Positions 1 through 11,331 are shown, counted from the stretch's first letter. The stretch is 39,521 nucleotides of DNA from Mycoplasmataceae bacterium (GCA_031281575.1 JAITFD010000039.1:1-39521), one strand, 5' to 3'. Numbers and translations are program-made. The notes: generated by a model from the sequence alone, not told the origin.

Positions 1-38
1 AGTAATGAAAAGACTGAATTTCTATTTGGTGTAAAGAA

Positions 39-1949
39 GTGATGCAATTTTATAACGATATTATTCAAGACACAAATGATCATTATTTCATTGGTTTTAT
101 CACGTGTAAAGTAAATAATAATGAATATGAAATAATTGACGGGCAACAACGATTAACAACACTTTATTTAATTCAATTAGCTATAGGCGATGAAAATATT
201 TTTAAACTTTGTAAAAAAATTAGGTACGAAAATCCAGAATGGAATGATTGACTAGAAAAATTTGAAAATCGTGTAAAAAGAAACGAAAAAATTGATGAAA
301 ATGATTCCAAAAATTACTACCAAAATAATATTATCTCAACATTAAATTATTTTAAAAAAAATAAAATTGAAAAAAAAATATTGGATAAATTGATAATCGA
401 TATAACCGATATGTCATACTTAGAAGGAGAAAATAATGAAAATATTAAGATTAAACTTGATAATCATATTGTTTTTGATAAAATTAATTCAAGAGGAAAA
501 GCACTTACATATTTAGAAAAATTAAAAAATAGGCTGATTGCAATTACAATAAAATTAGGCGAAAAAAATAAAAAAATAGAAAAAGAAATTACGGAGGAAA
601 TAAAAAATATCACCGACTCATTCAACGATATATATGAAAATCTTGGAGAAATTAATACAAATGGATATGATGATAAAATGCTTTTTTCGCATTGATTATG
701 TTATGAAGAATTTCATTATACAAGAAGCTATGCTAATCCATGAATAATTGAGTTATTCGATTTTTATTTCAATCTTCAACGAATTGATTTAAGTTTAGAT
801 AAAGACCAACAAGATCATCAAATTATAACTGATCTCAAGATTGAAATCGAAAAATCTAAATATAGTAAAACAAAAGATCGACTTACAGATAAAATAAAAA
901 CTATTCAAAAAATTTATCATTTTGTTCAAGGACATCCTTCCGCAGAAATGAAAAAAAATAATAAAGGGTGAGAGTTCGTGACAAAATATAAAACAATTAG
1001 AGATTATGTCAATAATGAATTAATGGAAAAACCAATCAATCAAAATGACATTAAAAATTATTTAGTATCGCTGAAAAAATTTAGTGAAAATTATTCTAAA
1101 ATTTTTACATTAAAAGATTTAAAATCCAGTGAATTATTGCTCGAAGTTGCAAAAATTAAAGCCACAGAAAGTTACGGTAATTATTACGGCATTTGCGCTT
1201 GAATATTAAGCGAACATAAAAACATTTCCAATCAAATTAAATGCATTAATAAATTAAATAAGAAATTTCTATATGATTGTTTTTTATACAATAAATCAAA
1301 AGATACACCGGATAAAGAAAGTTTAATTGAGCCAATAAAAAAATTCATGAAAAATAAAAATGAAAATGTTTTTTTGAATGTGTTTGCAAAAATAGAAAAA
1401 TATGACAAAAAAAATAAAAAAATAGATTTTAACTACAAAATTAATTTTTATCAAACTCATCATATTACTAAATGAATATTATTGAACTACGAATTATTCA
1501 GATCAAAAAAAGAAAAAAATAATTTTTATCACGATGTTGAAAAATTAATACGATATATAGATAATTTTAGCACACTTGAACATTTAATGGCAAAAACTAA
1601 TAGCAGAAATGCAGGAATAGATGATAAAATAATAAATTATATTGGAAATTTAATTATGTTGCATATCGATACCAATGCTTTCCGCGGTGATAAAATCCTT
1701 CTTGATAATGCAGATACTAAAGGAAAAATTAATTTATCAAAAACCAATCAATCAAAATGACACTATGCAATGAATGACGAAAAATATGCATCACTAACCG
1801 AACGGTATATTGCTAAGAAATATAAAGAGTGAAACGAAGAGCAAATAAAGTTGTTTGCTAAAGATATTTGAAAATCACTTGACTTAGATCAAGATGAAAA
1901 AAATGAATTGATTGAACGAATAAATACTGATTTAGTAAAAAATAAATAA
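39..1949 (+). CDS. DUF262/DUF1524 protein, GmrSD-like (5' end uncertain)
   Basis: One reading frame with TGA as Trp. The N-terminal DUF262 part carries the DGQQR nucleotide-binding motif (about residue 34 counted from the GTG at 39) and a later F-D-K-I-N-S-R-G-K-A-L-T segment typical of the family. The C-terminal DUF1524 part has an E-H-L element and I-G-N-L-x-M-L...N, resembling the His-Asn nuclease region of GmrSD-type enzymes. Known members are modification-dependent restriction or anti-phage proteins; DNA cleavage here is inference. GTG 39 and ATG 42 are possible starts, but residues encoded just upstream (27-38) still fit the domain and an in-frame TAA lies at 3-5. The true N-terminus is therefore outside the window or shifted in frame. 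No partner gene is visible. Confidence 0.75.
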
Positions 1950-1998
1950 AATTATTATTAATATTTGTAATTAATTCATTCACTTTTTCTCAATCCCT

Positions 1999-2004
1999 TA
2001 TAAT
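1999..2004 (+). promoter_or_regulatory. -10 box of pgi
   Basis: Perfect TATAAT with 13 bases between it and the pgi ATG. The predicted 5' leader is only about 5-8 bases, with no Shine-Dalgarno sequence. Confidence 0.7.
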
Positions 2005-2017
2005 ATAAATGTTAGTC

Positions 2018-3292
2018 ATGGCTGAACGTATCAATTTCCAAATTGATTACTTAAAAAGCATCAACCAAGCCAAGTTAATTTCACTATACCAAAAGAAAGT
2101 TGATACCATCTATCAACAAATTGATCAGAAAAAAGCAGTTGGATCAAATAATTGAATGGGTTGAAGAACATTAGCATTAAATTATCCGGCCGATTGAATT
2201 AAAAAGATTAAATGACAAATTGCTCAATGAAAGAAATTAAAAATTAAACAAATTGTCGTAATTGGGATTGGTGGGAGCTTTCTTGGTACTAAAGCCGCAA
2301 TCGAAATGTGTTATCAAGATGTTAACGATGTCCAATTAATTTGAATTAACTGTTTAAGTCCGGATTATATTGCAACCCAAATTAAACGATTGAAATTTCC
2401 GTTTGGCATTGTCGTTGTTTCCAAATCGGGAACAACATTAGAACCAGCCGTTGGTTTTAAAATCTTTCAAACGGAATTAGCTAAATTCACAAAAAATTAT
2501 CATCCATATATTACCGTTATTACTGATGCAAATAAAGGCATCTTGTTAAAACAAGCGCAACAACATCAATGATTTACCTTACCAATTCCCGATGACATTG
2601 GTGGGCGGTTTTCCATGTTGACAGCAGTTGGCATGTTTGTGATGATGTATGTTGGTTTAAATTATCAACAAATATTAAATGGTGCAAAACAAGCATACAA
2701 TGATACACTTAAGCCAAATTTAACTAATAATAGTGCGGCATTGTATGCTTGTATTCGTCATTATTTATCAACCGTCAAGAAATGCCAATTTGAAAATATT
2801 GTTTTTTATGAACCGCATTTATATGGGCTTGGTGAACAATGAAAACAAATGTTTTGTGAATCAACTGGTAAAAAACATAAAGGATTATTTGAATCCGCAT
2901 CAATTTTTACAACTGATCTGCATTCATTAGGTCAATATTTTCAAGAAGGCACACGCAATTTTTATACTTTAAACATTTATTTGCAAAAACCGCAAAATGA
3001 TTATCGTTTAAATTTTAAAAATGATCCAAACTTCGGTTTTTTAAATGGAAAAAAATTATCAAGTATTAACCAAGCAGCATTTCTTGGTACATTAAAAGCG
3101 CATACTGAAGAAGGGAAGATTGATAATTTAATTATTGAATTGCCCAAAGCGAATGCCTATTATTATGGCTATTTATCCATTTGGTGTGCAATGGCCGTAG
3201 CAATTGAAGGATATCTGCTTAATCTTAATCCATTTGATCAACCAGGAGTTGAAGCATATAAGAAACGGATGATGGAAGGATTAAGACGATAA
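2018..3292 (+). CDS. pgi: Glucose-6-phosphate isomerase
   Basis: Interconverts glucose 6-phosphate and fructose 6-phosphate in cytoplasmic glycolysis. The 424 residues match the length of low-GC Gram-positive PGIs. Visible motifs are the G-I-G-G-S-F-L-G phosphosugar loop (about residues 80-90), S-K-S-G-T-T-L-E-P (about 132) and the PGI signature D-I-G-G-R-F-S (about 192-198). Several Trp are TGA codons. The ATG at 2018 is chosen because a TATAAT box lies 13 bases upstream and the N-terminus is complete. The stop TAA shares its last base with the ATG of pfkA, so the two consecutive glycolytic enzymes are likely translationally coupled. Confidence 0.96.
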
Positions 3293-4254
3293 TGAAAATT
3301 GCCATCTTAGCTTCGGGAGGGAATTCCCAAGCGATGAACAATACGATCATCACGATTGTTGATCAAGCAATAAAGAATAAAATTAAAGTCGAATTAATTC
3401 GGGATGGATATAAGGGATTAATTAATGAATGATTTATCCCGGCTGATCCAGTCTTTTTAGATAACTTTGTTAATCGGGGCAATGTTGTAATCGGTTCCGC
3501 TCGTTGTTTAGAATTTTTAAAACCCGAAGTACAAGCTAAAGCGGCGAAGATTTTAAAACAACATAAGATTGATGTTTTAATTGTGATTGGTGGGGATGGA
3601 TCATATAATGGTGCATATAAGTTATCATTATTAGGTGCCAAGGTGATCACATTGCCCGGAACCATTGATAATGATATTGCTTCAACGGAATATTCAATCG
3701 GCTTTGATACATCGCTCAATCAAATTGTTAATTCGCTTGATGCCTTAAAAGATTCGTTTGGTAGTCATGACGGAATTTGTTTTTGTGAAGTCATGGGTCG
3801 CCATTACAGTGATCTTGCAATTCGTTCATGTATTGCTAATCATTGTCAAGCCGTTGTCACCATTGATAATGTTAAAACCGCTGCTCAATTTGCCAAAATT
3901 GCGCAACAAGCAATGGCCAATGGTGTGCGTGGTGTAATGTTTATTGTTACGGAAAACATTTATGGTAAAAACGGTTTACCATCACTTGAACAAATTGCCA
4001 AAGAAGTTGAAACAATCACGGGTAACGGTATGTGTCGAGCCGTGGTGCTAGCGCACATTCAACGTGGTGGCACAACTGTCGCTTCGGATCGATTTAAATC
4101 ATCATTAATGGGTGCATATGCGATTACTTGTGTTAAAAATAATCAATTAAATGTCGCGATTGGTTTAAAACACGATGCATTAATTACCACGCCAATTGAT
4201 AAAGCCGTAACAATGCCAAGAAAGAAACATAATTTTTATTTCTTAGAAGAATAA
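3292..4254 (+). CDS. pfkA: 6-phosphofructokinase
   Basis: Phosphorylates fructose 6-phosphate with ATP, the committed step of glycolysis. It has 320 residues, the standard bacterial PfkA length. G-G-D-G-S lies near residues 100-104; glycine at this site is the ATP-type signature rather than the PPi type. Catalytic T-I-D-N-D lies near 124-128, followed by E-V-M-G-R-H and H-I-Q-R-G-G. The ATG overlaps the pgi stop in TAATG, and a purine-rich GAAGGA lies inside the end of pgi. The stop TAA abuts the stop of the convergent DivIVA-like gene with no base between. Confidence 0.97.
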
Positions 4255-4572
4255 TTATTTTTCTTCTTTATTATTGTGTAATTCATTACGCACAACCGTA
4301 TAACCTTCAGATTTATAAACCTTTAATTCGTTCTCAATACTTTTTAAACGTTCATTTAATGTCGTAATTGTTGATTTATTTTGATCGTTAATTTCTCGTA
4401 ATTTAACATTCTCACGTTCCGTGTTTTGATTTAATTCAATCGTGCGATTTAAATCATTGATAACTTCATCGTTAAAATGATCAACATCTTCCATATCATA
4501 TCCAGCGTGTAAAGTTTTTTTAAATTTTTTATTTTCAATTTTGTTAATTAATTGTGTGATTGCCTTACTCAT
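4255..4572 (-). CDS. DivIVA/GpsB-like coiled-coil protein
   Basis: A 105-residue protein. The N-terminus has the DivIVA signature: F-K-K near residue 20, then G-Y-D-M-E-D-V-D-x-F, followed by a heptad-rich coiled coil and a short basic/acidic tail. DivIVA and GpsB proteins mark curved membrane or division sites in Firmicutes; the role in a wall-less cell is not evident from sequence. The start is either ATG 4572 or an in-frame TTG at 4584. The -10 box at 4597-4602 sits 12 bases from the TTG and 24 from the ATG, so the TTG would better fit the leaderless geometry of this window. Confidence in the domain is fair. Confidence 0.75.
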   Translation of the reverse strand: MSKAITQLINKIENKKFKKTLHAGYDMEDVDHFNDEVINDLNRTIELNQNTERENVKLREINDQNKSTITTLNERLKSIENELKVYKSEGYTVVRNELHNNKEEK

Positions 4573-4596
4573 TATTGGTACCAATTACTATCTTTA

Positions 4597-4602
4597 ATTA
4601 TA
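4597..4602 (-). promoter_or_regulatory. -10 box of DivIVA-like gene
   Basis: TATAAT on the minus strand, 24 bases from ATG 4572 and 12 from the alternative TTG 4584. It diverges from the gap promoter. Confidence 0.5.
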
Positions 4603-4642
4603 TCCAAATCAACAATTAAAATGCTTTTTCCACATAATATGA

Positions 4643-4648
4643 TATAAT
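4643..4648 (+). promoter_or_regulatory. Extended -10 box of gap
   Basis: TGATATAAT, an extended -10 element. It lies 13 bases from the gap ATG, the same spacing as at pgi. Confidence 0.7.
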
Positions 4649-4652
4649 ATAA

Positions 4653-5663
<1,011 letters not shown>

Positions 5664-5679
5664 TTTTCAGCAAAGAATC

Positions 5680-6915
5680 ATGGCCGTTAAAACTCTAAAA
5701 AATATTAATCCAAAGAATAAAAGGGTTATTGTTCGAGTTGATTATAATGTTCCGTTGAAAGATGGGAAAATTACGAATAATAAACGAATTGAGGCTTCAT
5801 TGCCAACTTTAAAATATCTTTTGGACCACGGTGCAGCAATTATTTTATTGTCACATTTAGGTCGAGTGGAAAAATTAGAAGATATTACAAGTAATAAAAA
5901 AAGTTTAGCACCAGTGTTTGCTGAATTAAAACGTTTATTACCAAAAGTTAATGTAAAATTTTGTAAATCTTCAACTGGTTCATTAGTTGATAATGCGGTA
6001 AAAGAATTAAAACCAGGCGAGATTCTATTGTTAGAAAATACCCGTTATAATGATGTGGATGAAAAAGGTAATGTCACAAACCGTGAATCGAAATGTGATA
6101 ATTCATTAGGGAAATATTGGGCATCATTAGGCCAAGTTTTTGTGAATGATGCTTTTGGTACTGCCCACCGAAAAGCCGCAAGTAATTATGGTATTGCAAA
6201 AAATATTGAAGAAAGTTGCATTGGCTATTTAATCCAATTAGAATTGGAAAATTTAGATCGGATTGTTCAAAAACCCGAAAAACCAGTGGTGGCAATTTTA
6301 GGTGGAAGTAAGGTTTCAGATAAATTAGCAATTATTAAAAATTTATTAAAAGTTGCAGACAAAATTTTAATTTGCGGGGGCATGGCAAATACATTCTTAA
6401 CTGCCAAAGGTTTTAACTTAGGTAATTCATTAGTTGAAACATCAATGATTGATACAGCCAAAGAAATCCTTGCTAGTGATAAACGTAAGAAAATTGTTTT
6501 ACCAGTTGATTTCTTATGTGCAAAAGAATTTAAGAATGAACCAAAAATTAAACCAATTGAACGTCAGATTGGTGATAATTTTGCTGGTTTAATGGCCCTG
6601 GATGTTGGGACAAAAACGATTGCGGATTTTCAAAAGCAATTAACTGGGGCAAAAACGATTTTTTGAAATGGACCAGCTGGTGTATTTGAATTTGATCATT
6701 TCCAACATGGAACAAAAGCCATTTGTGAAATCTTAAAGAAATTAACCAAAAATGGTAGTTATACCTTAATTGGTGGTGGTGATAGTGCTGCAGCGGCATT
6801 AAACTTAGGTTTTAAAGAATCAGACTTTAGTTTCATTTCTACTGGTGGCGGTGCTAGTTTAGAATATATCGAAGGCAAAGATTTACCGGGTGTTAGTTCA
6901 ATTCAAAAACGTTAG
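5680..6915 (+). CDS. pgk: Phosphoglycerate kinase
   Basis: Transfers phosphate from 1,3-bisphosphoglycerate to ADP. It has 411 residues, close to the usual length. Motifs are R-V-D-Y-N-V-P-L near the start, [23 protein letters not shown] and the C-terminal nucleotide loop G-G-G-D-S-A-A-A, followed by S-T-G-G-G-A-S-L-E. One Trp is TGA at 6664-6666. The gene lies 16 bases after gap and has no recognisable promoter of its own, so it is probably cotranscribed with gap. A perfect palindrome follows the stop. Confidence 0.96.
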
Positions 6916-6928
6916 TTCTTTATTGGAT

Positions 6929-6948
6929 CTATTATCTTAAGATAATAG
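6929..6948. terminator. Perfect 20-base palindrome between pgk and tRNA-Lys
   Basis: CTATTATC-TTAA-GATAATAG, which can fold as an 8-bp hairpin with a TTAA loop. It sits between the convergent pgk and tRNA-Lys genes, so it could end transcription from both sides. It is AT-rich and lacks a T-run, so terminator function is only a possibility. It is the one convergent junction in the window with real intergenic space. Confidence 0.4.
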
Positions 6949-6960
6949 AAATAATATGAA

Positions 6961-7036
6961 TGGTGCACCATGAGGGGCTCGAACCCCCGACCCAATGATT
7001 AAGAGTCATTTGCTCTACCAACTGAGCTAATGGTGC
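6961..7036 (-). tRNA. tRNA-Lys(CUU)
   Basis: A 76-base cloverleaf on the minus strand. The acceptor stem GCACCAT pairs with ATGGTGC, and CCA is encoded. The D stem is GCTC/GAGC. The anticodon stem is AATGA/TCATT with loop CTCTTAA, giving anticodon CTT. The T arm GGGGG/CCCTC carries TTCGAGC and has one G-U pair. CUU reads the AAG lysine codon. Confidence 0.95.
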
Positions 7037-7046
7037 TACTAATTAA

Positions 7047-7052
7047 ATTATA
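7047..7052 (-). promoter_or_regulatory. -10 box of tRNA-Lys
   Basis: Minus-strand TATAAT, 10 bases upstream of the mature tRNA 5' end, predicting a precursor leader of only a few bases. It lies just beyond the stop codon of the NUDIX gene. Confidence 0.6.
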
Positions 7053-7056
7053 TAAA

Positions 7057-7545
7057 TTATCAATTAAAATTAAAGTAGTAAATGCCTTTTTGATAATTCA
7101 CTAACGCTTGTTTACGATCAGCAATCAATTGCTTTGGTAAATGTTTGATGTTAAATCATTTTAATTCGCTGCATTTATTTGGTTCACCAATTTTAATTGT
7201 TTTTTTTCATTTATTACAAACAAAGTAAGCAATATAATAGGCTAAATCTTTTTTGGATTGTGGAGTAGTAAATTGATAATTAGCCACATTTTTACAATTT
7301 AAACAAGCAAATTGCAAATCAGTTGCTTTAAGTTCAATCCCTAATTCTTCTTTTGCTTCATGGACTAATGCTTGTGTCATGTTTTCGCCATGATCAACGT
7401 GTCCAGCTGCTCCCGCTTCTCATCAGCCATCAGCAAAACCAGTATTTTGGCGTTTTTGTAATAGAACAAATGTTTCTTTGCCGGTTTTTTTCGTCAAAAA
7501 CAAACAAACTGATGAAACATATCGAGCATATGGTTTTTTAATCAT
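7057..7545 (-). CDS. NUDIX hydrolase
   Basis: A 162-residue protein. The NUDIX box has the pattern G-x5-E-x7-H-E-A-K-E-E-L-G-I, so the usual Arg before the first Glu of REUxEE is His while the metal-binding glutamates are kept. Such enzymes hydrolyse nucleoside diphosphate derivatives; the substrate cannot be read from sequence, and a MutT-like sanitation role is only possible. Three Trp are TGA. ATG 7545 is chosen because TATAAT lies just 6 bases upstream. The stop is TAA at 7057-7059, next to the tRNA-Lys promoter. Confidence 0.85.
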
Positions 7546-7551
7546 ATTTTT

Positions 7552-7557
7552 ATTATA
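7552..7557 (-). promoter_or_regulatory. -10 box of NUDIX gene
   Basis: Minus-strand TATAAT only 6 bases from the ATG, the shortest spacing in the window. It predicts a leaderless mRNA. Confidence 0.65.
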
Positions 7558-7628
7558 TAAGAAGATTCATGCATTAATTGCTTATATAAATAGCTTCTGG
7601 CGCTTTGTTTTAATGATTATAAACAATC

Positions 7629-9005
7629 TTATGTCTCACGACCGTTTTCACCATAAATAACTTTTAGGGTTGGAAAACGTAAACTTGGTTTGCCGGTTTT
7701 TGAATCAATTGTTTCTTCAAAATATTGGATTGTGGCAATATGATTGACGACTAATTCTGGATGGGCTAATCATAAAACGCGTTGCTCATCGCTTAACCCA
7801 GATCCAACTGCAACTTCGTTACCTTGATCATCGAGTTGAACGACCAATGCACTTACACATTGTGTTTCGGCCATTTTACCAGTGGTAGGATTTAGCATTT
7901 TCTTTGTGCCAATTTCCGTTCGGAGAATTCGAAATTCACGATCGACAAAGTTTTTTACTTTTTGAATATCATAACTACGCTTACCGTTGTATACCGAATT
8001 CTCATCCCGTAAAATTAAACCTTCTCATCCTTGTTCAACTTGTTTTTGTTGTCAAGCGATGAAATCATTTTCCGTAATTGAATTTTGGTGTTCAACAATT
8101 TTCAGATATGTAAAATCATGCAAAGTAATTAAGTGTTCTAATTTTTGCATTCGTGTTGCAAATTTTTCATTACCAATCGTATTCTCAAATTCACTCCGTT
8201 TAATTAAATCAAATAAAATATAACGTGGATCAGCGACTAAGTGGTTTTTCCGGGTGATTTCTTTCATGATCGCATTAAAGTCATCTTTATTATCTTTGAT
8301 AATACAAGTCTCACCATCTAACACATATTCTTCCCCGTATGCTTTTTTGGCACTAGCTAAAAACGCCTTTACTTCATCATTCATTTTTTTTAATGTGGGA
8401 AATAATGAACCGGTTCGACTATAAAATTCAATTTCATCATGATTATTAATTGCTAATGTTCGAACCCCATCTAATTTTCGACTGATCATTCATTTTTGTG
8501 TTTGAAAATTAATTTTATGTACCGCTGGAGCATCTTCACCATAACGTTCCGCTAACGCCACCCGAAATTCTTTAACTGATTGCGGTGAGATTTCATTAAT
8601 TAGTGCTGCGTTAACATTTGCTTTTAAATCTTTATCAATCAGGCAAAATAATGCAGCACGTTGTTCGTCATTATTTAATCATTTAATTAATTGAATAATA
8701 TATTGTAATGCGGCATGGCCAGTATATTCACGATTAATAATGCGATCAAGTACGGTAAATAAATTGTCTTGATCAGTAAAGGTAAAATGTTTAACATCAT
8801 CAAATTTTTTATCATATGTCTTGATGATATTCTTACTTGTTAATCAATATTTTTTATCATAAGAATACGTATAATCCATTAAACGATTAAACAAATCTTG
8901 ATTCAAATTTAAATATTTATTTAAAATCGCTTTTTTATTTAATGATGAATTGCTACTCTTTAATTCCCCAATTAGATTATTTAAAAAGGTTAATGCACGA
9001 CGCAT
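7629..9005 (-). CDS. ATP-dependent DNA ligase, phage T4 type
   Basis: A 458-residue protein. It has nucleotidyltransferase motif I K-L-D-G-V-R with the adenylated Lys at about residue 177, motif III V-L-D-G-E, motif IV E-G-L-I-L-R-D and motif V K-V-K-N. An OB-like C-terminal region follows. The N-terminal 170 residues (short helices, including an L-T/Y-S...K-Y-W stretch and a T-G-H-A-A-L helix) follow the order of the T4 ligase DNA-binding region as I recall it. It seals nicks using ATP. Mollicutes normally rely on NAD-dependent LigA, so a phage or other horizontal origin is plausible. The start lies 1 base after the gatB stop, so it is the last gene of that operon. Confidence 0.88.
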
Positions 9006-9006
9006 T

Positions 9007-10428
9007 TTATTTTTGTCCCTTTAACAATTCATCAAGAATTTTTTTAGCTAATACCGGATTCGCTTGACCTTTGGTTTCCTTCATTAAACCGCCAAGTAAA
9101 AATTTTTCCACACGTTCTGGACGCGTTGGATAATCTTTAATAACCGTTTGATTGTCCGCAATTAATTTTTCTAAAATTGTTTTAAGATGATTGTCATCGC
9201 TAATTTGTTGCACATTTAATGTTTCAACAATTTGCAGCGGATCAACTTTTTCATTATAAACTTTTTCGAAAATTACTTTGGCTTGTTTGCCATTAATTCG
9301 TTGTTGCTTAATCAATTTGATTAAACTAATTAAATGATCCAAAGTAGCGGGGTCGACATTTTCAATTTTGACATTATTAGCCCGTAATTTCGCCACAAGT
9401 TCAATCACGATTCATGTGACCGTTAATGCCGGATCATTCACCGCTTTATTCACATAGTCATAAATCCGATATAATTCATGATTCGTTACTAATTGATCAA
9501 CAAGATCACGATTAATCTTTTGGGCTAATAATGTTTCACGAATATGATCGGGTGTAGTTTTTTCATCCAGTTGTGTTCGATCAATTAGTTTTTGAATATT
9601 AATATTAATAATATTCGGTTCAGTAAAATAACGGTATCCAATGGCATCCGCTTTTGCACGCATAAAAATTGTTGTTTTAGTTACATCATCTCATCTTCGT
9701 GTTGCTTGATCAACTTTTTCGTTTTTTGTTAAAAGCGCAACTTGACGTTGGAATTCGTAATCAATCGCTTGACCAACGTTATTAAATGAATTAATATTTT
9801 TAATTTCAACTTTTGTGCCTAAGTGCTCATTATTCGAAACAGAAATATTTAAATCAACTCGCAATGAACCATTTTCCATCTTTCCATCCGAAATATCTAA
9901 ATGGGTTAAAATTGCGCGTAATTTTTCTAAATATTTAATGCAATCATTTTTCGAATGAATCACTGGTTTGGAAACAATTTCAATTAATGGTACACCAGCT
10001 CGATTGTAATCTAATTTTATTACATCGCCTTCTTTTGTTTGTTTACATGTATCTTCTTCAATATGAATTCGTTCAATTGCAATTACTTGGCCGTTATCAA
10101 TTGCTAAACTACCATTTTTACCAATTGGAAAATATTGTTGTGTAATTTGATAACCTTTTGGTAAATCACGATAAAAATAATTTTTCCGATCAAAAATTAA
10201 ATTTGGATCGATTTCCATTTTTAACGCTTTCGCTAATTTAATCGCTAACACTACTCCATGTTCATTGGGCGCAGGTAATGTACCAGGCAAGCCTAAATCA
10301 ATTTCGTTAACTAGTGTGTTTGGAACGCATTCTTGATCAATTTGTGCTGGTGCACTTGAAAACATTTTTGAACGTGTTTTTAGCTCAGTATGAATCTCAC
10401 ATCCAATTGTTAGTATATAATCACTCAT
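9007..10428 (-). CDS. gatB: Asp-tRNA(Asn)/Glu-tRNA(Gln) amidotransferase subunit B
   Basis: Subunit B of the GatCAB complex, which converts Glu-tRNA(Gln) (and in some bacteria Asp-tRNA(Asn)) to the amide form. It has 473 residues. The N-terminus has I-G-C-E-I-H-T-E-L-K-T, the GatB signature with Cys where Leu is common. Next come D-Y-N-R-A-G-V-P-L-I-E-I and E-I-K-N-I-N-S-F. The C-terminal YqeY-like tail ends near the stop. TGA Trp codons interrupt it under the standard code. gatA and gatC are not in the window, so the complex must be encoded at more than one locus. Confidence 0.96.
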
Positions 10429-10438
10429 CGTTAAATAT

Positions 10439-10444
10439 ATTATA
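10439..10444 (-). promoter_or_regulatory. -10 box of gatB
   Basis: Minus-strand TATAAT, 10 bases before the gatB ATG. It overlaps the stop codon of the upstream RNase M5 gene. Confidence 0.6.
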
Positions 10445-10958
10445 TAATATATTTAATTTTCGCTTGATTAAATTTTAATAAATTTAGGATTTTAAAAAGT
10501 TGCAAATGATTAAAATACGGAATCGAAAGTTTTGCGCATAACTGAATCCGGGCATTCCGTGTGTCCAATGGCAATGCTTGATAATCGTTTCATGTTAATG
10601 TTGGTTTGACAGTTAACTCGCCGATCAAATCGTTAAATAAATTTCGCATGTGCTTTTCATCTAATTCAGCTAAGCCGATTTTGCTTTGGTTTTTAAATCA
10701 ACGTTTATCAATCGCGATTACTTTTGCATTCGGCAATGCCGCAAGCAAACGTGCAGTAATCTTTTTACCCGGTCCGTCAGGATCTAAACATAAAATAATT
10801 CGATAATGCTGACTAAGTAATTTTAAGCAATTGATTAAGCGTTGTGATACCGCGAATCCATTCGTTGCAATAGTCAACACATCAAAATACCGTTGTAATT
10901 GTTGGGTATCGGTTTTACCTTCAACCACAACAATACCATTAACCGGAATTTTGACCAT
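10440..10958 (-). CDS. rnmV: Ribonuclease M5 (Toprim domain)
   Basis: A 172-residue protein, close to the usual size. RNase M5 matures 5S rRNA in low-GC Gram-positives. The Toprim signature is V-V-V-E-G-K-T-D with the catalytic Glu at residue 13, and C-L-D-P-D-G-P-G with the metal-binding Asp pair at 59 and 61, then K-K-I. In many Firmicutes rnmV sits beside ksgA; here it sits before gatB. ATG 10958 is preceded by TATAAT at a 7-base gap. The stop overlaps the gatB -10 box. Confidence 0.88.
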
Positions 10959-10965
10959 TACCTAA

Positions 10966-10971
10966 ATTATA
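10966..10971 (-). promoter_or_regulatory. -10 box of rnmV
   Basis: Minus-strand TATAAT, 7 bases before the ATG. It directly adjoins the stop codon of the upstream small protein gene. Confidence 0.65.
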
Positions 10972-11268
10972 TTAAAAATCAATGAAAATTGATGAGCGCA
11001 TTGCGTATGGACTTAATTTAACCGATCCCACATCGGATAAAAAATTTGGTTTTGGTATTGCGGTCAGCGATTTGGTTGTAACACCATTGGCTTGATCTTG
11101 TTCAGCTCGTGCTAAAGCGTTACTATATTCGATTGATTGTCAAATATTTAATCCACCATTGACCAATGTACTAATTGCCATAACGGCTAATGTTCCAATT
11201 GTTCAAATTAAACTAGCCGCAATTCCACCCGATACCGCTGCTTTTTGCGCTTGAGTTAATTTTGTCAT
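10972..11268 (-). CDS. Small one-TM protein with possible double-glycine leader
   Basis: A 98-residue protein I do not recognise. A short polar start (M-T-K-L-T-Q-A-Q-K-A-A-V-S-G-G) is followed by one hydrophobic stretch at about residues 15-38, then a polar C-terminal half ending I-F-I-D-F. Two Trp are TGA. An unusually strong ribosome binding site lies 5 bases upstream. An in-frame ATG at 11286 could add six residues. It follows the SPFH gene by 63 bases and precedes rnmV by 13. The Gly-Gly before the hydrophobic segment resembles class II bacteriocin leaders, but no exporter or immunity gene is nearby. It may instead be a partner of the SPFH protein. Confidence 0.7.
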
Positions 11269-11273
11269 CAGTT

Positions 11274-11281
11274 CCCCTCCC
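11274..11281 (-). promoter_or_regulatory. Strong Shine-Dalgarno sequence
   Basis: GGGAGGGG on the minus strand, 5 bases before ATG 11268. It supports that start over ATG 11286 and stands out because most transcription units here have no ribosome binding site. Confidence 0.7.
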
Positions 11282-11331
11282 TTCATACCATATATGGCGG
11301 AATTAAGGTAAATTATTTTCTCAAATTACTT

